Below, one piece after another: positions 36,698 to 45,164 of a stretch of 64,000 bases of DNA. The first letter of the stretch is position 1, and each line of letters starts with the position of its first letter. The position numbers were made by a program, and so were the translations under genes. Origin of the DNA: V1-33 sp964523105 (GTDB lineage Bacteria > Verrucomicrobiota > Verrucomicrobiia > Verrucomicrobiales > V1-33); contig CAZFZN010000026.1 in assembly GCA_964523105.1 (NCBI GenBank), positions 1 to 64,000 of the forward strand, read 5' to 3'. The notes beneath the pieces were generated by a model. It did not search any database and had not been told where the DNA came from. It saw nothing but the letters and a program-made list of their open reading frames with translations.

Positions 36698-39220
36698 ATG
36701 AGTCACCCGATGAATCGATCCGGCCCGTCCGCCTTTCCTGAACTCCTCGCGCCTGCGGGGAACATGGATTGTGCCCGCGCCGCCGTGGCCAACGGGGCGG
36801 ATGCGATATATTTCGGCCTGCCCAGATTCAATGCGCGGCTGCGTGCCGATAACTTCACCGAGGAGGAACTGCCGGAGCTGATGCGGTTTCTGCACGCGCG
36901 CGGAGTGCGCGGATTCGTCACGATGAATACGCTGATCTTCACCGGTGAACTGCCGGATGCGGAGAAACAACTGCGACTGCTGGAGGCGGCGGAGGTGGAT
37001 GCGATCATCGTGCAGGATGTGGGCCTGGCGGTGCTGGCGCGACGCGTGGCGCCGCGGCTGGAAATTCACGCGAGCACGCAGATGACGATCACGTCGCCGG
37101 AGTGTCTGGCGATGATGAGCAAACTCGGTCTCGACCGCGCCGTGCTGGCGCGCGAGTGCAGTTTGCGGGAGATGGAGCGGTTCCGCGACCAGCCCGTTCC
37201 GCTGGAGGTTTTCGTGCATGGCGCGCTTTGCGTGGCGTATTCCGGCCAGTGCCTCACCAGCGAGAGCCTCGGCCAGCGCAGCGCCAACCGCGGCGAATGC
37301 GCCCAGGCCTGCCGCATGCCCTATCAACTCGTGGTGGACGGCGAACTGCGCGACCTCGGCGACCGGCGCTATCTTCTCAGCCCGCAGGATCTCGCCGCCG
37401 TGGAGGAAGTGCCGCGGCTCATCGAACTGGGCGTCGCCAGTTTCAAAATCGAGGGCCGCCTCAAGTCGCCGGAATACGTCGCCGCGGTGACGCGCGTCTA
37501 CCGCAAGGCGATCGATGCCGCGCTGGCCCGCAGCAAGGCCGTCCCGGCCTTGTCGGATGACTCGCCCGCCGGGGAAGGTTCCGCCGCGGTTTCGCTTCGG
37601 GACCAGGGCCGGGGCGGTCTTGCTACGGCGGTGACCCCGCAGGACCGCTACGAACTGGAGATGACCTTCAGCCGCGGGTTGTTCACCGGATGGATGCACG
37701 GCGTGGATCACCAGCGGCTCGTTGGCGCGCGGTTCGGTAAGAAGCGCGGTGCGTTCGTCGGACGCGTGCGCAGCGTGGGCCGGGATTTCGTGGAACTCGA
37801 CCGCGCCGGCGCATGGCTCAAGCCGGGCGACGGGGTCGTCTTCGACACCGGCGGTGACACCGACCACGAACAGGGCGGGCGTGTCTATGAATTGTCAGGC
37901 ACACGCATCACGTTTCAGCACGGCAGAGTGGACTTCGCGCAGATCAAACCCGGCGACCGGGTGTGGAAGACGAGCGATCAGGCGCTCGACAGCCGCCTGC
38001 GCGCGACCTTCAGCGGCGACATCGCGCCCCGGCAAACTACGCCGCTGCGGCTGCACGTTTCCGGCAACGCGGGCGGGCCGATGAAACTGCGCGATGAAGT
38101 CAGCGGCACGGAGATTCTCTCTGCCATGCCGCTGCAAACGGCGCAGAAACGTCCGCTGACCGAGGACAGCCTGCGGGACCAGCTCGGCAGGCTCGGCGGT
38201 ACGCGCTTCTTCCTGGAATCACTGACACTGGCGCTGGAAGGAGAAGTCATTTTGCCCGTGAGCGAGCTGAACCGGATGCGCCGCGCGCTGTTGGAAGCGT
38301 GGCGGGGACCTTCGGTTCCCGTGGTGGAATTCGGGGACCGGAGGTCCCCGCCACGTGCGGTCCCGGAGTCGCGCGGCGAATCGCAACTCACCGTGCTCTG
38401 CCGCAATCCCGCCCAGTTGCAAACGTGCGCCGCCGCCGGCATTCGTCAGGCCTATCTCGATCTCGAGGACATTCGCGGCTATGCGGAGGCCGTCGCCCGG
38501 GTTCGCGCCGAATCGGACATGCGCGTGTCTTTGGCGACGCCGCGCATTCAGAAAGCGGGCGAGCAGGGCTTCTTCAAACTCATCGAACGCGCGCAGCCGC
38601 ACGGCGTGCTGGTGCGCAACCCGGGCGCCATCGCGCACTTTTCGGCGCTTGGCGTGCCGATGACGGGCGATTTTTCGCTCAATGTCGCGAATCCGATGAC
38701 AGCGGAGTGGTTCCTGCAGCAGGGACTGGAACGACTGACCATCTCCTATGATTTGAATATCTCGCAGGTGCTCGACCTGCTGCACGCGGCGCCGCCGGAG
38801 TGGTTCGAGCTAACCATTCACCAGCACATGCCGATGTTTCACATGGAGCACTGCGTCTTCGCGGCATTCATGAGCAGCGGCAGCAGTTTTCTCGACTGCG
38901 GCCGTCCCTGCGAGCGGCATCAGGTGAAACTGCGCGACCGCGTGGGCATGGAGCATCCACTGAAGGCGGACGTGGGTTGCCGCAATACGCTGTTCAACGC
39001 GGTGGCGCAGACGGGCGCCCGTTATTTCAGTGACCTTCACGCCGCCGGACTGCGGCGCTGGCGTGTGGAGTTGCTGGAGGAAAGTGCGGACGAAGTGCGC
39101 CGCATTCTCGACGCCTATCGCGCGCTGTTAAGCGGAGAGACGAACGGCGAACAGCTCTGGCGCGAATTGAAGGCGCAGTCGCAGCTGGGAGTCACCGGCG
39201 GCACGCTGCAGAGCCTTTGA
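36698..39220 (+). CDS. U32-family peptidase/RNA hydroxylase-like protein with in-frame repeats (840 aa)
   Basis: U32 proteins such as E. coli RlhA and TrhP act in RNA hydroxylation rather than simple proteolysis. The N-terminal part has 'ELLAPAGNMDCARAAVANGA', 'YFGLPRFNARLRADNFTEEE', 'IHASTQMTITSP', the Cys pattern in 'LCVAYSGQCLTSESLGQRSA' and 'GECAQACRMPYQL', and 'VASFKIEGRLKSPEYVAAVT'. A second U32-like half (about 570-800) ends with clustered Cys ('MEHCVFAAFM', 'DCGRPC', 'VGCRNTLF'), which may bind a further Fe-S cluster. The length exceeds the usual 450-700. Two segments, about residues 278-311 and 534-553, are encoded by palindromic repeats and probably form solvent-exposed loops. The gene is otherwise intact. 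Confidence 0.88.
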   Translation: MSHPMNRSGPSAFPELLAPAGNMDCARAAVANGADAIYFGLPRFNARLRADNFTEEELPELMRFLHARGVRGFVTMNTLIFTGELPDAEKQLRLLEAAEVDAIIVQDVGLAVLARRVAPRLEIHASTQMTITSPECLAMMSKLGLDRAVLARECSLREMERFRDQPVPLEVFVHGALCVAYSGQCLTSESLGQRSANRGECAQACRMPYQLVVDGELRDLGDRRYLLSPQDLAAVEEVPRLIELGVASFKIEGRLKSPEYVAAVTRVYRKAIDAALARSKAVPALSDDSPAGEGSAAVSLRDQGRGGLATAVTPQDRYELEMTFSRGLFTGWMHGVDHQRLVGARFGKKRGAFVGRVRSVGRDFVELDRAGAWLKPGDGVVFDTGGDTDHEQGGRVYELSGTRITFQHGRVDFAQIKPGDRVWKTSDQALDSRLRATFSGDIAPRQTTPLRLHVSGNAGGPMKLRDEVSGTEILSAMPLQTAQKRPLTEDSLRDQLGRLGGTRFFLESLTLALEGEVILPVSELNRMRRALLEAWRGPSVPVVEFGDRRSPPRAVPESRGESQLTVLCRNPAQLQTCAAAGIRQAYLDLEDIRGYAEAVARVRAESDMRVSLATPRIQKAGEQGFFKLIERAQPHGVLVRNPGAIAHFSALGVPMTGDFSLNVANPMTAEWFLQQGLERLTISYDLNISQVLDLLHAAPPEWFELTIHQHMPMFHMEHCVFAAFMSSGSSFLDCGRPCERHQVKLRDRVGMEHPLKADVGCRNTLFNAVAQTGARYFSDLHAAGLRRWRVELLEESADEVRRILDAYRALLSGETNGEQLWRELKAQSQLGVTGGTLQSL
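37532..37628 (+). repeat. REP-like element embedded in frame in the U32 gene
   Basis: The left arm begins AGCAAGGCCGTCCCGGCC and is identical over 24 bp (37532-37555) to the intergenic element at 24003-24026. The right arm at 37604-37628 matches the right arm of that element (24053-24077) with three differences. The element encodes about 33 residues (starting S-K-A-V-P-A-L) without a stop or frame loss. Confidence 0.88.
38299..38354 (+). repeat. Second palindrome embedded in frame in the U32 gene
   Basis: Arms of 22 bp at 38299-38320 and 38333-38354 are inverted repeats with two mismatches (arm core GGCGGGGACCTTCGG) around a 12-bp loop. The sequence differs from the 37532-37628 element, so it belongs to another palindrome family. 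It encodes about 19 residues rich in Pro, Arg and Gly in the linker between the two U32-like halves. Confidence 0.82.
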
Positions 39221-39239
39221 GTGGTGCTCTCCGGCGGAA

Positions 39240-39989
39240 TCAGGCGCCCCGCAGCCGGCTTACGTCGCGCAGGCTCATGACTTTCGCCAGAATCTGCTCC
39301 TGCGGCAGTGTCTTCAGTTCATCGAACGTGATCTGGCCCTGCACGGTGAATTTGCCGCTGCGGGTGCGGCGCAGGGCGGCCATGTGTCCGCCGCAGCCGA
39401 GCTTCTCTCCGATGTCGTGGCAGTAGGTGCGCACGTAGAAGCCTTTGCTGCAGACCACGCGAAAGTCCACGTCGGGCAGCGCGATGCCTTTGATCTGATG
39501 ATGGAAAACGGTCACGAGCCGCGGCTCGCGTTCCACTTCCTGGCCTTTGCGCGCCAGCTTGTAGAGCGGCACGCCGTCGATCTTGATGGCACTGACCATC
39601 GGCGGGAGCTGATAGAAATCGCCGCGGAACTGCGCGAAGGCGGCTTCGATTTGCTCCGGGGTGAGGTCCGGCACGGGCTTCGTTTCCTTCACTTCGCCCT
39701 CGGCGTCCTGCGTGCTCGTGGTCACACCGAGGCGCAGCGTGCCCTCGTATTCCTTTTCCTCGGCCATGAGCAGATCCTGCATTTTGGTGCCGCGTCCGAT
39801 CACGAGAATGAGCAGGCCGGTGGCCATCGGATCGAGCGTGCCGCAGTGGCCGATTTTTTTCGTGCCGAGACGCTTGCGGGCCACGGCCACGACGTCGTGG
39901 GACGTCATGTCAGGCTGTTTATCAATGAGGAGCACGCCGTCAATTTCGGCGTCCTGCGGTTTGGGTCTAGGCGGTAGCGAGTGCTTCAT
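39240..39989 (-). CDS. truB: tRNA pseudouridine(55) synthase (249 aa)
   Basis: Converts U55 of tRNAs to pseudouridine. The catalytic Asp is in 'IGHCGTLDPMATGLLIL' near residue 53; 'GVLLIDKQPDMTSHDVV' and 'PPMVSAIKIDGVPLYKLAR' are family motifs, as is 'GFYVRTYCHDIGEKLGCGGH' near the C-terminus. It is slightly short, so the C-terminal PUA-like part is reduced. The start overlaps the end of the nrnA gene by 23 bp, indicating coupled translation in an rbfA-nrnA-truB operon. Confidence 0.96.
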   Translation of the reverse strand: MKHSLPPRPKPQDAEIDGVLLIDKQPDMTSHDVVAVARKRLGTKKIGHCGTLDPMATGLLILVIGRGTKMQDLLMAEEKEYEGTLRLGVTTSTQDAEGEVKETKPVPDLTPEQIEAAFAQFRGDFYQLPPMVSAIKIDGVPLYKLARKGQEVEREPRLVTVFHHQIKGIALPDVDFRVVCSKGFYVRTYCHDIGEKLGCGGHMAALRRTRSGKFTVQGQITFDELKTLPQEQILAKVMSLRDVSRLRGA

Positions 39990-40959
39990 CGAGAGCTTGG
40001 AAAATGCGGGCTTTGGCGTCGGCGAGGGGACCGCGGAGACGCGCGCCGGCGGCGAGCGCGTGACCGCCTCCGCCGAATTTGGCGCACACCTGGCCGACGT
40101 CGATGCGCGGGTCTTTGCTGCGGAGGCTGAGGCGGACTTTGCCGTCAGGTCCCGAAAGTTCCTCGAACGCCGCCGCCACCACCACGCCCTGGATGCTCCG
40201 CAGGGTGTCGATCAGTCCCTCGGCATCCTCTGGTTTCATGCCGACACTGTCGCCCAGTGATCTTGTGAGGCCCCACGACGCGACGCGGCCGCCGTGCGTG
40301 ATTTCCATGGTGTTCAGCAGACCGCGCAGCAGTTCGATGCGGCGGAGCGGATAGTTTTCATAGGTCTCGCGCGCGAGAGTGGGAATATCCACGCCGAGAC
40401 GGACGAGCGCGGCGCCGATTTCGTAAGTGCGCGCCGTCGTGCCCTGATACTGAAACGATCCGGTGTCCGTGCTGATGGCGACGTAAAGATTAGCGCCGAT
40501 TTCCGCATCCAGCGGCAGTCCGGTGGCGGTGAGCAGATTGAACACGATCTCGCCGGTGGCGGGGGCATCGCTGTCGATGAAGTGCAGGTCGCCGTAGTCC
40601 TCGTTGCTGCGGTGGTGGTCGATATTGATCCAGAGCTTCGCGCCTTCGAGCGCCTGGAGACATTTTTCGCCGAGCCGCTCGCGGGTGGCGCAGTCCACGG
40701 CGATCACCACGTCGGCCGCGACCGGTGCACCGGGCAGTTCGATCATGTGTGACCCTGGCAGAAACTTCAGCGTCTCCGGCACGGGATCTTCATTCAGCAT
40801 CCGCACCTGTTTGCCCAGTTTTTGGAGCGCGAGCGCCACGGCCAGGGTGGAGCCGAGCGCGTCGCCGTCGGGCCGGTAATGGCTGAGCACGGCGAACGTC
40901 GCGCCTTCGCGCAGGTGCCGGGCGATTTCTTCAAGGCTGGTATTGGTGCGGAGGGGCAC
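39967..40959 (-). CDS. nrnA: DHH-family oligoribonuclease / pAp phosphatase NrnA (330 aa)
   Basis: Degrades nanoRNA and dephosphorylates pAp. The DHH domain shows 'LSHYRPDGDALGSTLAVALA' (metal-binding D-x-D-x), 'VIAVDCATRE' and 'INIDHHRSNEDYGDL' (the DHH motif near residue 116); the DHHA1 part ends in 'KFGGGGHALAAGARL'. The start codon is GTG, giving 'MPLRTNTSLEEIA'. The order rbfA, nrnA, truB is a common arrangement in bacteria, which supports the assignment. Confidence 0.94.
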   Translation of the reverse strand: MPLRTNTSLEEIARHLREGATFAVLSHYRPDGDALGSTLAVALALQKLGKQVRMLNEDPVPETLKFLPGSHMIELPGAPVAADVVIAVDCATRERLGEKCLQALEGAKLWINIDHHRSNEDYGDLHFIDSDAPATGEIVFNLLTATGLPLDAEIGANLYVAISTDTGSFQYQGTTARTYEIGAALVRLGVDIPTLARETYENYPLRRIELLRGLLNTMEITHGGRVASWGLTRSLGDSVGMKPEDAEGLIDTLRSIQGVVVAAAFEELSGPDGKVRLSLRSKDPRIDVGQVCAKFGGGGHALAAGARLRGPLADAKARIFQALDEALATA

Positions 40960-41014
40960 GGCAGAGATTTATGTTTTGAGATTTTGGATTTAAGACTTGC
41001 CCGGCCTGGCGGGA

Positions 41015-41545
41015 CTAATCTTCGTCGCGTTCGGCAAAATGGCGCGGGCTGCGGCGCGGGCCGGTGCGGCGGGGGAAAGACGCGGGCGCTTTGGTCTGCT
41101 CGTCCGCAAGATCCCCGTCGTCGGCTTCGTCGTCCATGTCAGGCAGCTCCTTCGCTTCGTCCGAAACAATCGGCGTCTCCTCCGCATCCGGGTCCGCTGA
41201 CTCCGCCAGCTGCTGATCGATGGTATCCATGATCCGGGTCACGCGCACGCCGCGCTCCACGCTGTGATCGAGACGGAAGTGAAACCGCGGAGTGTTCTTG
41301 AGAATGACGCGCTTCGCCACGCGGCTCTGCAGTTCTCCGTGCTGATGGTTCAGCGATTCGACGACACGCTCAGCTTTCTGTTCCGGACCGATGACGCCGA
41401 TGTAGATGTAGGCATGCTTGAGGTCGGGGGTGATGTCCACATCGCTCACCGTGACGAGCACGCCGGGGAAGGCATGATCGCGCGCGATGATGGCCCCCAG
41501 CTCGCGCTGGAGAAGTTCGCGGACTCTGACGAGACGGTTTTTCAC
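41015..41545 (-). CDS. rbfA: Ribosome-binding factor A with acidic/basic tail (176 aa)
   Basis: Assists 16S rRNA 5' processing and 30S maturation. The KH-like core is visible in 'NRLVRVRELLQRELGAIIAR', 'VLVTVSDVDITPDLKHAYIY' and 'TPRFHFRLDHSVERGVRVTR'. A tail of about 60 residues, first very acidic then Arg-rich, exceeds the usual family length. I prefer the GTG at 41545 (giving VKNRLVRV) to a TTG 24 bp upstream, because the upstream residues are encoded by the edge of a heptamer repeat element. infB, often just upstream in other genomes, is absent here. Confidence 0.92.
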   Translation of the reverse strand: MKNRLVRVRELLQRELGAIIARDHAFPGVLVTVSDVDITPDLKHAYIYIGVIGPEQKAERVVESLNHQHGELQSRVAKRVILKNTPRFHFRLDHSVERGVRVTRIMDTIDQQLAESADPDAEETPIVSDEAKELPDMDDEADDGDLADEQTKAPASFPRRTGPRRSPRHFAERDED

Positions 41546-41554
41546 GGAGGAGGA

Positions 41555-41640
41555 GTTTTCAGTAATCAATTTTCAGCGTTCAGCAGAAGCCCGTCCGGTG
41601 CGCGCCCTGAAACTGAACACTGCCAACTGAAAACTGCCGA
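41555..41640. repeat. Heptanucleotide-unit hairpin element upstream of rbfA
   Basis: Left arm in 7-bp units (TTTTCAG, TAATCAA, TTTTCAG, CGTTCAG); right arm from about 41608 in complementary units (CTGAAAC, TGAACAC, TGCCAAC, TGAAAAC). The design matches the elements at 29856, 49135 and 49733. The 277-bp gap to the divergent radical SAM gene otherwise shows no gene; any rbfA promoter must lie in or beyond the element. Confidence 0.75.
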
Positions 41641-41822
41641 TCCAGCCCTGGCCGGAAGGGCGCGCAGGCTTCCACGACTCCGCGAAGGTGCAAGAGAAGT
41701 TTCAGCGCTGCGGAAATGCTTCCGTTCGAGGTGAAAAAACGGTCACTTTGGGCCGGCGGCCCCGGCCGGCGACTGCGGGTTGAAAGACGGGCGGCTTCGG
41801 GCAGTTTAGACTAATCATCCCC

Positions 41823-43166
41823 ATGACTGCCCTCCCCGCCGCCTCTCCCCCCGCCGCTGTTCCGCCGAAGGAACAGACCGAGGCGGGCAATTACTTCGTG
41901 GCCAACTACCCGCCATTTTCGTTCTGGACGCAGGATGCGGTGAAGGACGCGCTGGAGCAACTGGAGAAGCCCGCACCCGCGGACCGGCCGATGGGCATCT
42001 ATTTCCACATCCCGTTCTGTCGGAAACGCTGCCACTTCTGCTACTTCCGCGTCTATACCGACCGGAATGCCGACGAGATCAAAAAATACATCGATGCCGG
42101 GGTCGCGGAAATGGAGCGCGTGGCGGCGAAGCCCTACGTGGCCGGACGGAAGCCGCAGTTCGTCTACTTCGGCGGCGGCACGCCGAGTTATCTGAGCGTG
42201 CCGCAGCTGCAAAACCTGACGGATCGCATGAAGGCGCTCTTTCCCTGGGACGAGGCCGTGGAGGTCGCGTTCGAGGCCGAGCCGGGGACCCTGACAGAGA
42301 AGAAGCTCGACGCCATCCGCGCTCTTGGGGTGACGCGCCTGAGCCTTGGCGTGGAGAATTTCGACGACCACATCCTGGAGATCAACGGCCGGGCGCACCG
42401 CAGCGGTGAAATCGAAAAGGCCTATAAACACGCGCGCAGCATCGGCTTTCCCCAGATCAACATCGACCTCATCGCCGGCATGGTGGAGGAGACGGAGGAT
42501 AACTGGCAGCGGTGCATTGAGAAGGCGCTCGCCCTGGAGCCCGACTGCCTGACGATTTATCAGATGGAGATCCCGTACAACACGACCATCTACAAGGAGA
42601 TGAAGGCCGCGGGAAAGCTGGTGGCGCCGGTGGCCGACTGGCCGACCAAGCGCCGCTGGGTGACGGAGGCCTTCGCCGCATTCGAGAAAGCCGGCTACAC
42701 GGTCAGCAGCGCCACCACGGTGGTGAAGGACCCGGCGAAGACGAAGTTCGTCTATCGCGACAGTCTGTGGAGCGGCGCCGACCTGCTGCCGCTGGGCGTG
42801 GCCAGCTTCGGTATTCTCGGCGATGTCCATGTGCAGAATCACGCTGACATCCTGCCCTACCAGATGCTCGTGGAGAGCGGGAAGCTGCCTTATTACCGGG
42901 CGTATCACACAACACATGAGGAGCGGTTCGTGCGCGAGTTCATTCTGCGGCTGAAGCTCGGCAAAGTGCAGGCCAGCTATTACATCCAGCGCTACGGCAT
43001 CGATCCGCGGGAGCGTTTCGCGGCGCAGCTCGGCTGGCTGACCAGCGAGGGCTTCGGCAGCGTGAGCGGCGACGACATTTGCCTGAACCGCGACGGCCTG
43101 ATGCAGGTGGACCGCCTGCTCCACGAGTTTTTCCTCCCCCAACACCGACATGCCCGCTATACCTGA
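41823..43166 (+). CDS. Radical SAM protein, HemN/HemW-like (447 aa)
   Basis: The iron-sulfur cluster motif CxxxCxxC is in 'FHIPFCRKRCHFCYFRVYT' (Cys at about 66, 70 and 73), followed by 'FVYFGGGTPSYLSVPQLQNL' for SAM binding and 'VTRLSLGVENFDDHILEING', as in coproporphyrinogen oxidase HemN and its relatives HemW and HutW. 'INIDLIAGMVEETEDNWQRC' and a C-terminal HemN-type domain follow. The fourth Cys of HemN (CxxxCxxCxC) is Phe here, as in HemW-like proteins, so authentic coproporphyrinogen oxidation is uncertain. The 3' end overlaps the next gene by 17 bp. Confidence 0.88.
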   Translation: MTALPAASPPAAVPPKEQTEAGNYFVANYPPFSFWTQDAVKDALEQLEKPAPADRPMGIYFHIPFCRKRCHFCYFRVYTDRNADEIKKYIDAGVAEMERVAAKPYVAGRKPQFVYFGGGTPSYLSVPQLQNLTDRMKALFPWDEAVEVAFEAEPGTLTEKKLDAIRALGVTRLSLGVENFDDHILEINGRAHRSGEIEKAYKHARSIGFPQINIDLIAGMVEETEDNWQRCIEKALALEPDCLTIYQMEIPYNTTIYKEMKAAGKLVAPVADWPTKRRWVTEAFAAFEKAGYTVSSATTVVKDPAKTKFVYRDSLWSGADLLPLGVASFGILGDVHVQNHADILPYQMLVESGKLPYYRAYHTTHEERFVREFILRLKLGKVQASYYIQRYGIDPRERFAAQLGWLTSEGFGSVSGDDICLNRDGLMQVDRLLHEFFLPQHRHARYT

Positions 43167-43716
43167 GAGCCGTGCCGCCGCGGCCCATGCGCTCGACCTC
43201 CTGATGCCGCTGGCCTGGTTCTACAATGAGGACGACGCGCCCCTCCCACTGGTGGAGTTCATGGACGGTGACGCCGTGCCGCAGCCCTGGCATGACCTGC
43301 TGGTGCATCAGCGCGACATGACGCCGACACTGCGGGCTCACCACAGCAGTGAGATCACGCTCGAAGTCGTGCAGGCGCAGATGTCGGACACCTTCGTGAT
43401 GCGTCAGGTGGTGCTGCACCGGGCCAGCGACGGCGCACCGGTTGAGTTCGGTGCCATCGGCATTCAACTCGAAGCGTTTCCGCCTCATGTGAAGGAACTG
43501 ATCCGCGAGGGAGAGCGCCCGCTCGGGGGCATTCTCGAAACCGAAGGCGTCCCCCACACCAGCGCCCCGCGTGCATGGTTTAGCGTGGAGGCCGACGATC
43601 ACATCGGCCTTCTGCTCCACGTCGCGCCCGGCACCAAACTCTACGGCCGCTGCAACGCCCTGAGCCACCCTGACGGAATCGTCTTCGCTGACATCGTGGA
43701 GATTTTGCCGCCGTAA
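43150..43716 (+). CDS. Chorismate lyase-like fold protein (188 aa)
   Basis: The middle and C-terminal parts ('FVMRQVVLHRASDGAPVEFG', 'REGERPLGGILETEGVPHTS') resemble chorismate-pyruvate lyase and DUF98 proteins, where R-x-V/L-L and R-P-L-G-x-I-L are typical. The start overlaps the radical SAM gene by 17 bp, so the two products are made together and may act in the same pathway. No quinone-pathway gene is nearby to support a UbiC role. I regard the fold as likely and the reaction as unknown. Confidence 0.58.
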   Translation: MPAIPESRAAAAHALDLLMPLAWFYNEDDAPLPLVEFMDGDAVPQPWHDLLVHQRDMTPTLRAHHSSEITLEVVQAQMSDTFVMRQVVLHRASDGAPVEFGAIGIQLEAFPPHVKELIREGERPLGGILETEGVPHTSAPRAWFSVEADDHIGLLLHVAPGTKLYGRCNALSHPDGIVFADIVEILPP

Positions 43717-43747
43717 TCCCAGCCCGCCGAAGCCGGAACCAATGGGC

Positions 43748-43840
43748 AGGGCGGGCCTCTGGCCTGCCGGTCGCGGCATCCTGCCGCGACGACTCGGTTC
43801 GGCAGGATGCCGAACCGGGGCAGGCGTGGACGCCCGCCCT
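43748..43840. repeat. Nested palindrome with two internal hairpins
   Basis: Outer arms at 43748-43768 and 43819-43840 (starting AGGGCGGGC and ending GCCCGCCCT) enclose two hairpins, TCGCGGCATCCTGCCGCGA (43771-43789) and TTCGGCAGGATGCCGAA (43799-43815), whose cores are reverse complements of each other. The element lies between the converging 188-aa and subtilase genes, in a 263-bp gap with no other content I can identify. Confidence 0.85.
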
Positions 43841-43979
43841 ACCCGGAATCCTGCCACCCACTGCCCGGCCTGCGGGAAGGCCAGCGCGTCGTGTGCTTCC
43901 CGACCAGTAGCATTCTCCGGCTGACCTGCCAGGAATCTGTAAGTTGCGGCACTGGCATCGCCCCGCCGGCTTGCTGAAG

Positions 43980-44900
43980 CTACTCAGCCGTCACCGTCAG
44001 ATACGCATCGATCAGCCCGTGGCCCCGCTGCTCGGGCGTCAGGGGATCCGGAGTGACGTCTCTGGCTACCAGATCCGTCTTGCCCGCGGAAAGCATGAGC
44101 GCCGCTACTCCGGTGACGTGGGCGGCCGAATTGCCCATGCCGCCGTTCATGGTGTAAGTCCCACCTCCACTGAAATATGCGGTGAACCCGCCCCCGGGAG
44201 CGGCGAAATCAACTTCCGGCCCCCAGTTACTGTTCCCGGCGAGGGCAAAATTGTTATAGCTCATTTGAATCAGGGTGGTCACTGCGATGACCTCAGGATA
44301 CTTCGCCGGGTATAGGACGTTGGGAGAACTGTTTTCGCCGACGGAGGCCACCAGCACGATCCCGGCATTGTGGGCGGCGATGATGGCGTTGTGCAAAACG
44401 GGCGCATCCACAGCGATCCCGAAGCTCATGTTGATGACATGCACGCCATTGGCCATGCAGGCGTAAATGCCATCGGCCACGACCTTCGGGTCGATTTGGG
44501 ACGGCTTCGTGTAAAAATCTTTGGGCAGAACCTTAACCACAAAGAGTTTGGCGGCCGGGGCGATGCCGAGGGTGCCGATGGTGTTGTCCACGGCGGCAAT
44601 GGTCACCGCCATTTGAGTTCCATGGCCGTGGTCATCGTCCCACCTGGTGGAATTTCCCGCCTTTTTTACCAGATTGATCCCTCCAATGATATTGCCCTGC
44701 AGGTCAGGATGGTTCTTTTGCACGCCAGTATCCAGGATGCCGACTTTGACCCCTTCGCCCCGCGTGATCTCCCGTGCCGCCCAGGCATTGACGGCATAGT
44801 GCCCCCAGCCGGCAACCTGTTGCCCGGGGGAGACGGAAGCCGGGCCCAGAAGTATCGGGAGGAGGATGTAGATCAGTTTGGTTATCGAATGTGTTTTCAT
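43980..44900 (-). CDS. Exported subtilisin-like serine protease, S8 (306 aa)
   Basis: A signal peptide ('LIYILLPILLGPASVSPGQ') precedes an S8 domain. The catalytic Asp is in 'VKVGILDTGVQKNHPDL' and the His in 'DDDHGHGTQMAV'. The Ser motif is 'GMGNSAAHVTGVAALML', two residues shorter than the usual G-T-S-M-A-A-P-H. The oxyanion region reads 'VLVASVGENSSPNVLYPAKY', with A-G-N replaced. The start at MKTHSITK is chosen because the leader follows directly; an upstream extension lacks a leader. It follows the beta-propeller gene on the same strand after a 264-bp gap. Activity is uncertain because of the altered Ser motif. Confidence 0.86.
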   Translation of the reverse strand: MKTHSITKLIYILLPILLGPASVSPGQQVAGWGHYAVNAWAAREITRGEGVKVGILDTGVQKNHPDLQGNIIGGINLVKKAGNSTRWDDDHGHGTQMAVTIAAVDNTIGTLGIAPAAKLFVVKVLPKDFYTKPSQIDPKVVADGIYACMANGVHVINMSFGIAVDAPVLHNAIIAAHNAGIVLVASVGENSSPNVLYPAKYPEVIAVTTLIQMSYNNFALAGNSNWGPEVDFAAPGGGFTAYFSGGGTYTMNGGMGNSAAHVTGVAALMLSAGKTDLVARDVTPDPLTPEQRGHGLIDAYLTVTAE

Positions 44901-45164
44901 GTTTGTTATGGTGTTTGTTGTTTTCGGGGTGTCGGGGTGGGAAGTGGCGCGGGCATGGCGACAGCCTGCCCGTGTTTGTTCAGCCTTGATGAGCGCGCTG
45001 GTGGAGGCCAACACGGCCAGCCGGACGGCATGGCCGCGCTACCATTGCCGTCGTACACTCCGGGAATCGCCACGCGCGAAGCCGGTGCGGCAGCTCTCGA
45101 AGTAAAGGAATTCGTGTTCACAGGTGAAGATCGTTGGGAATGAGGCCCGCGGCGGTTCCGTGAT

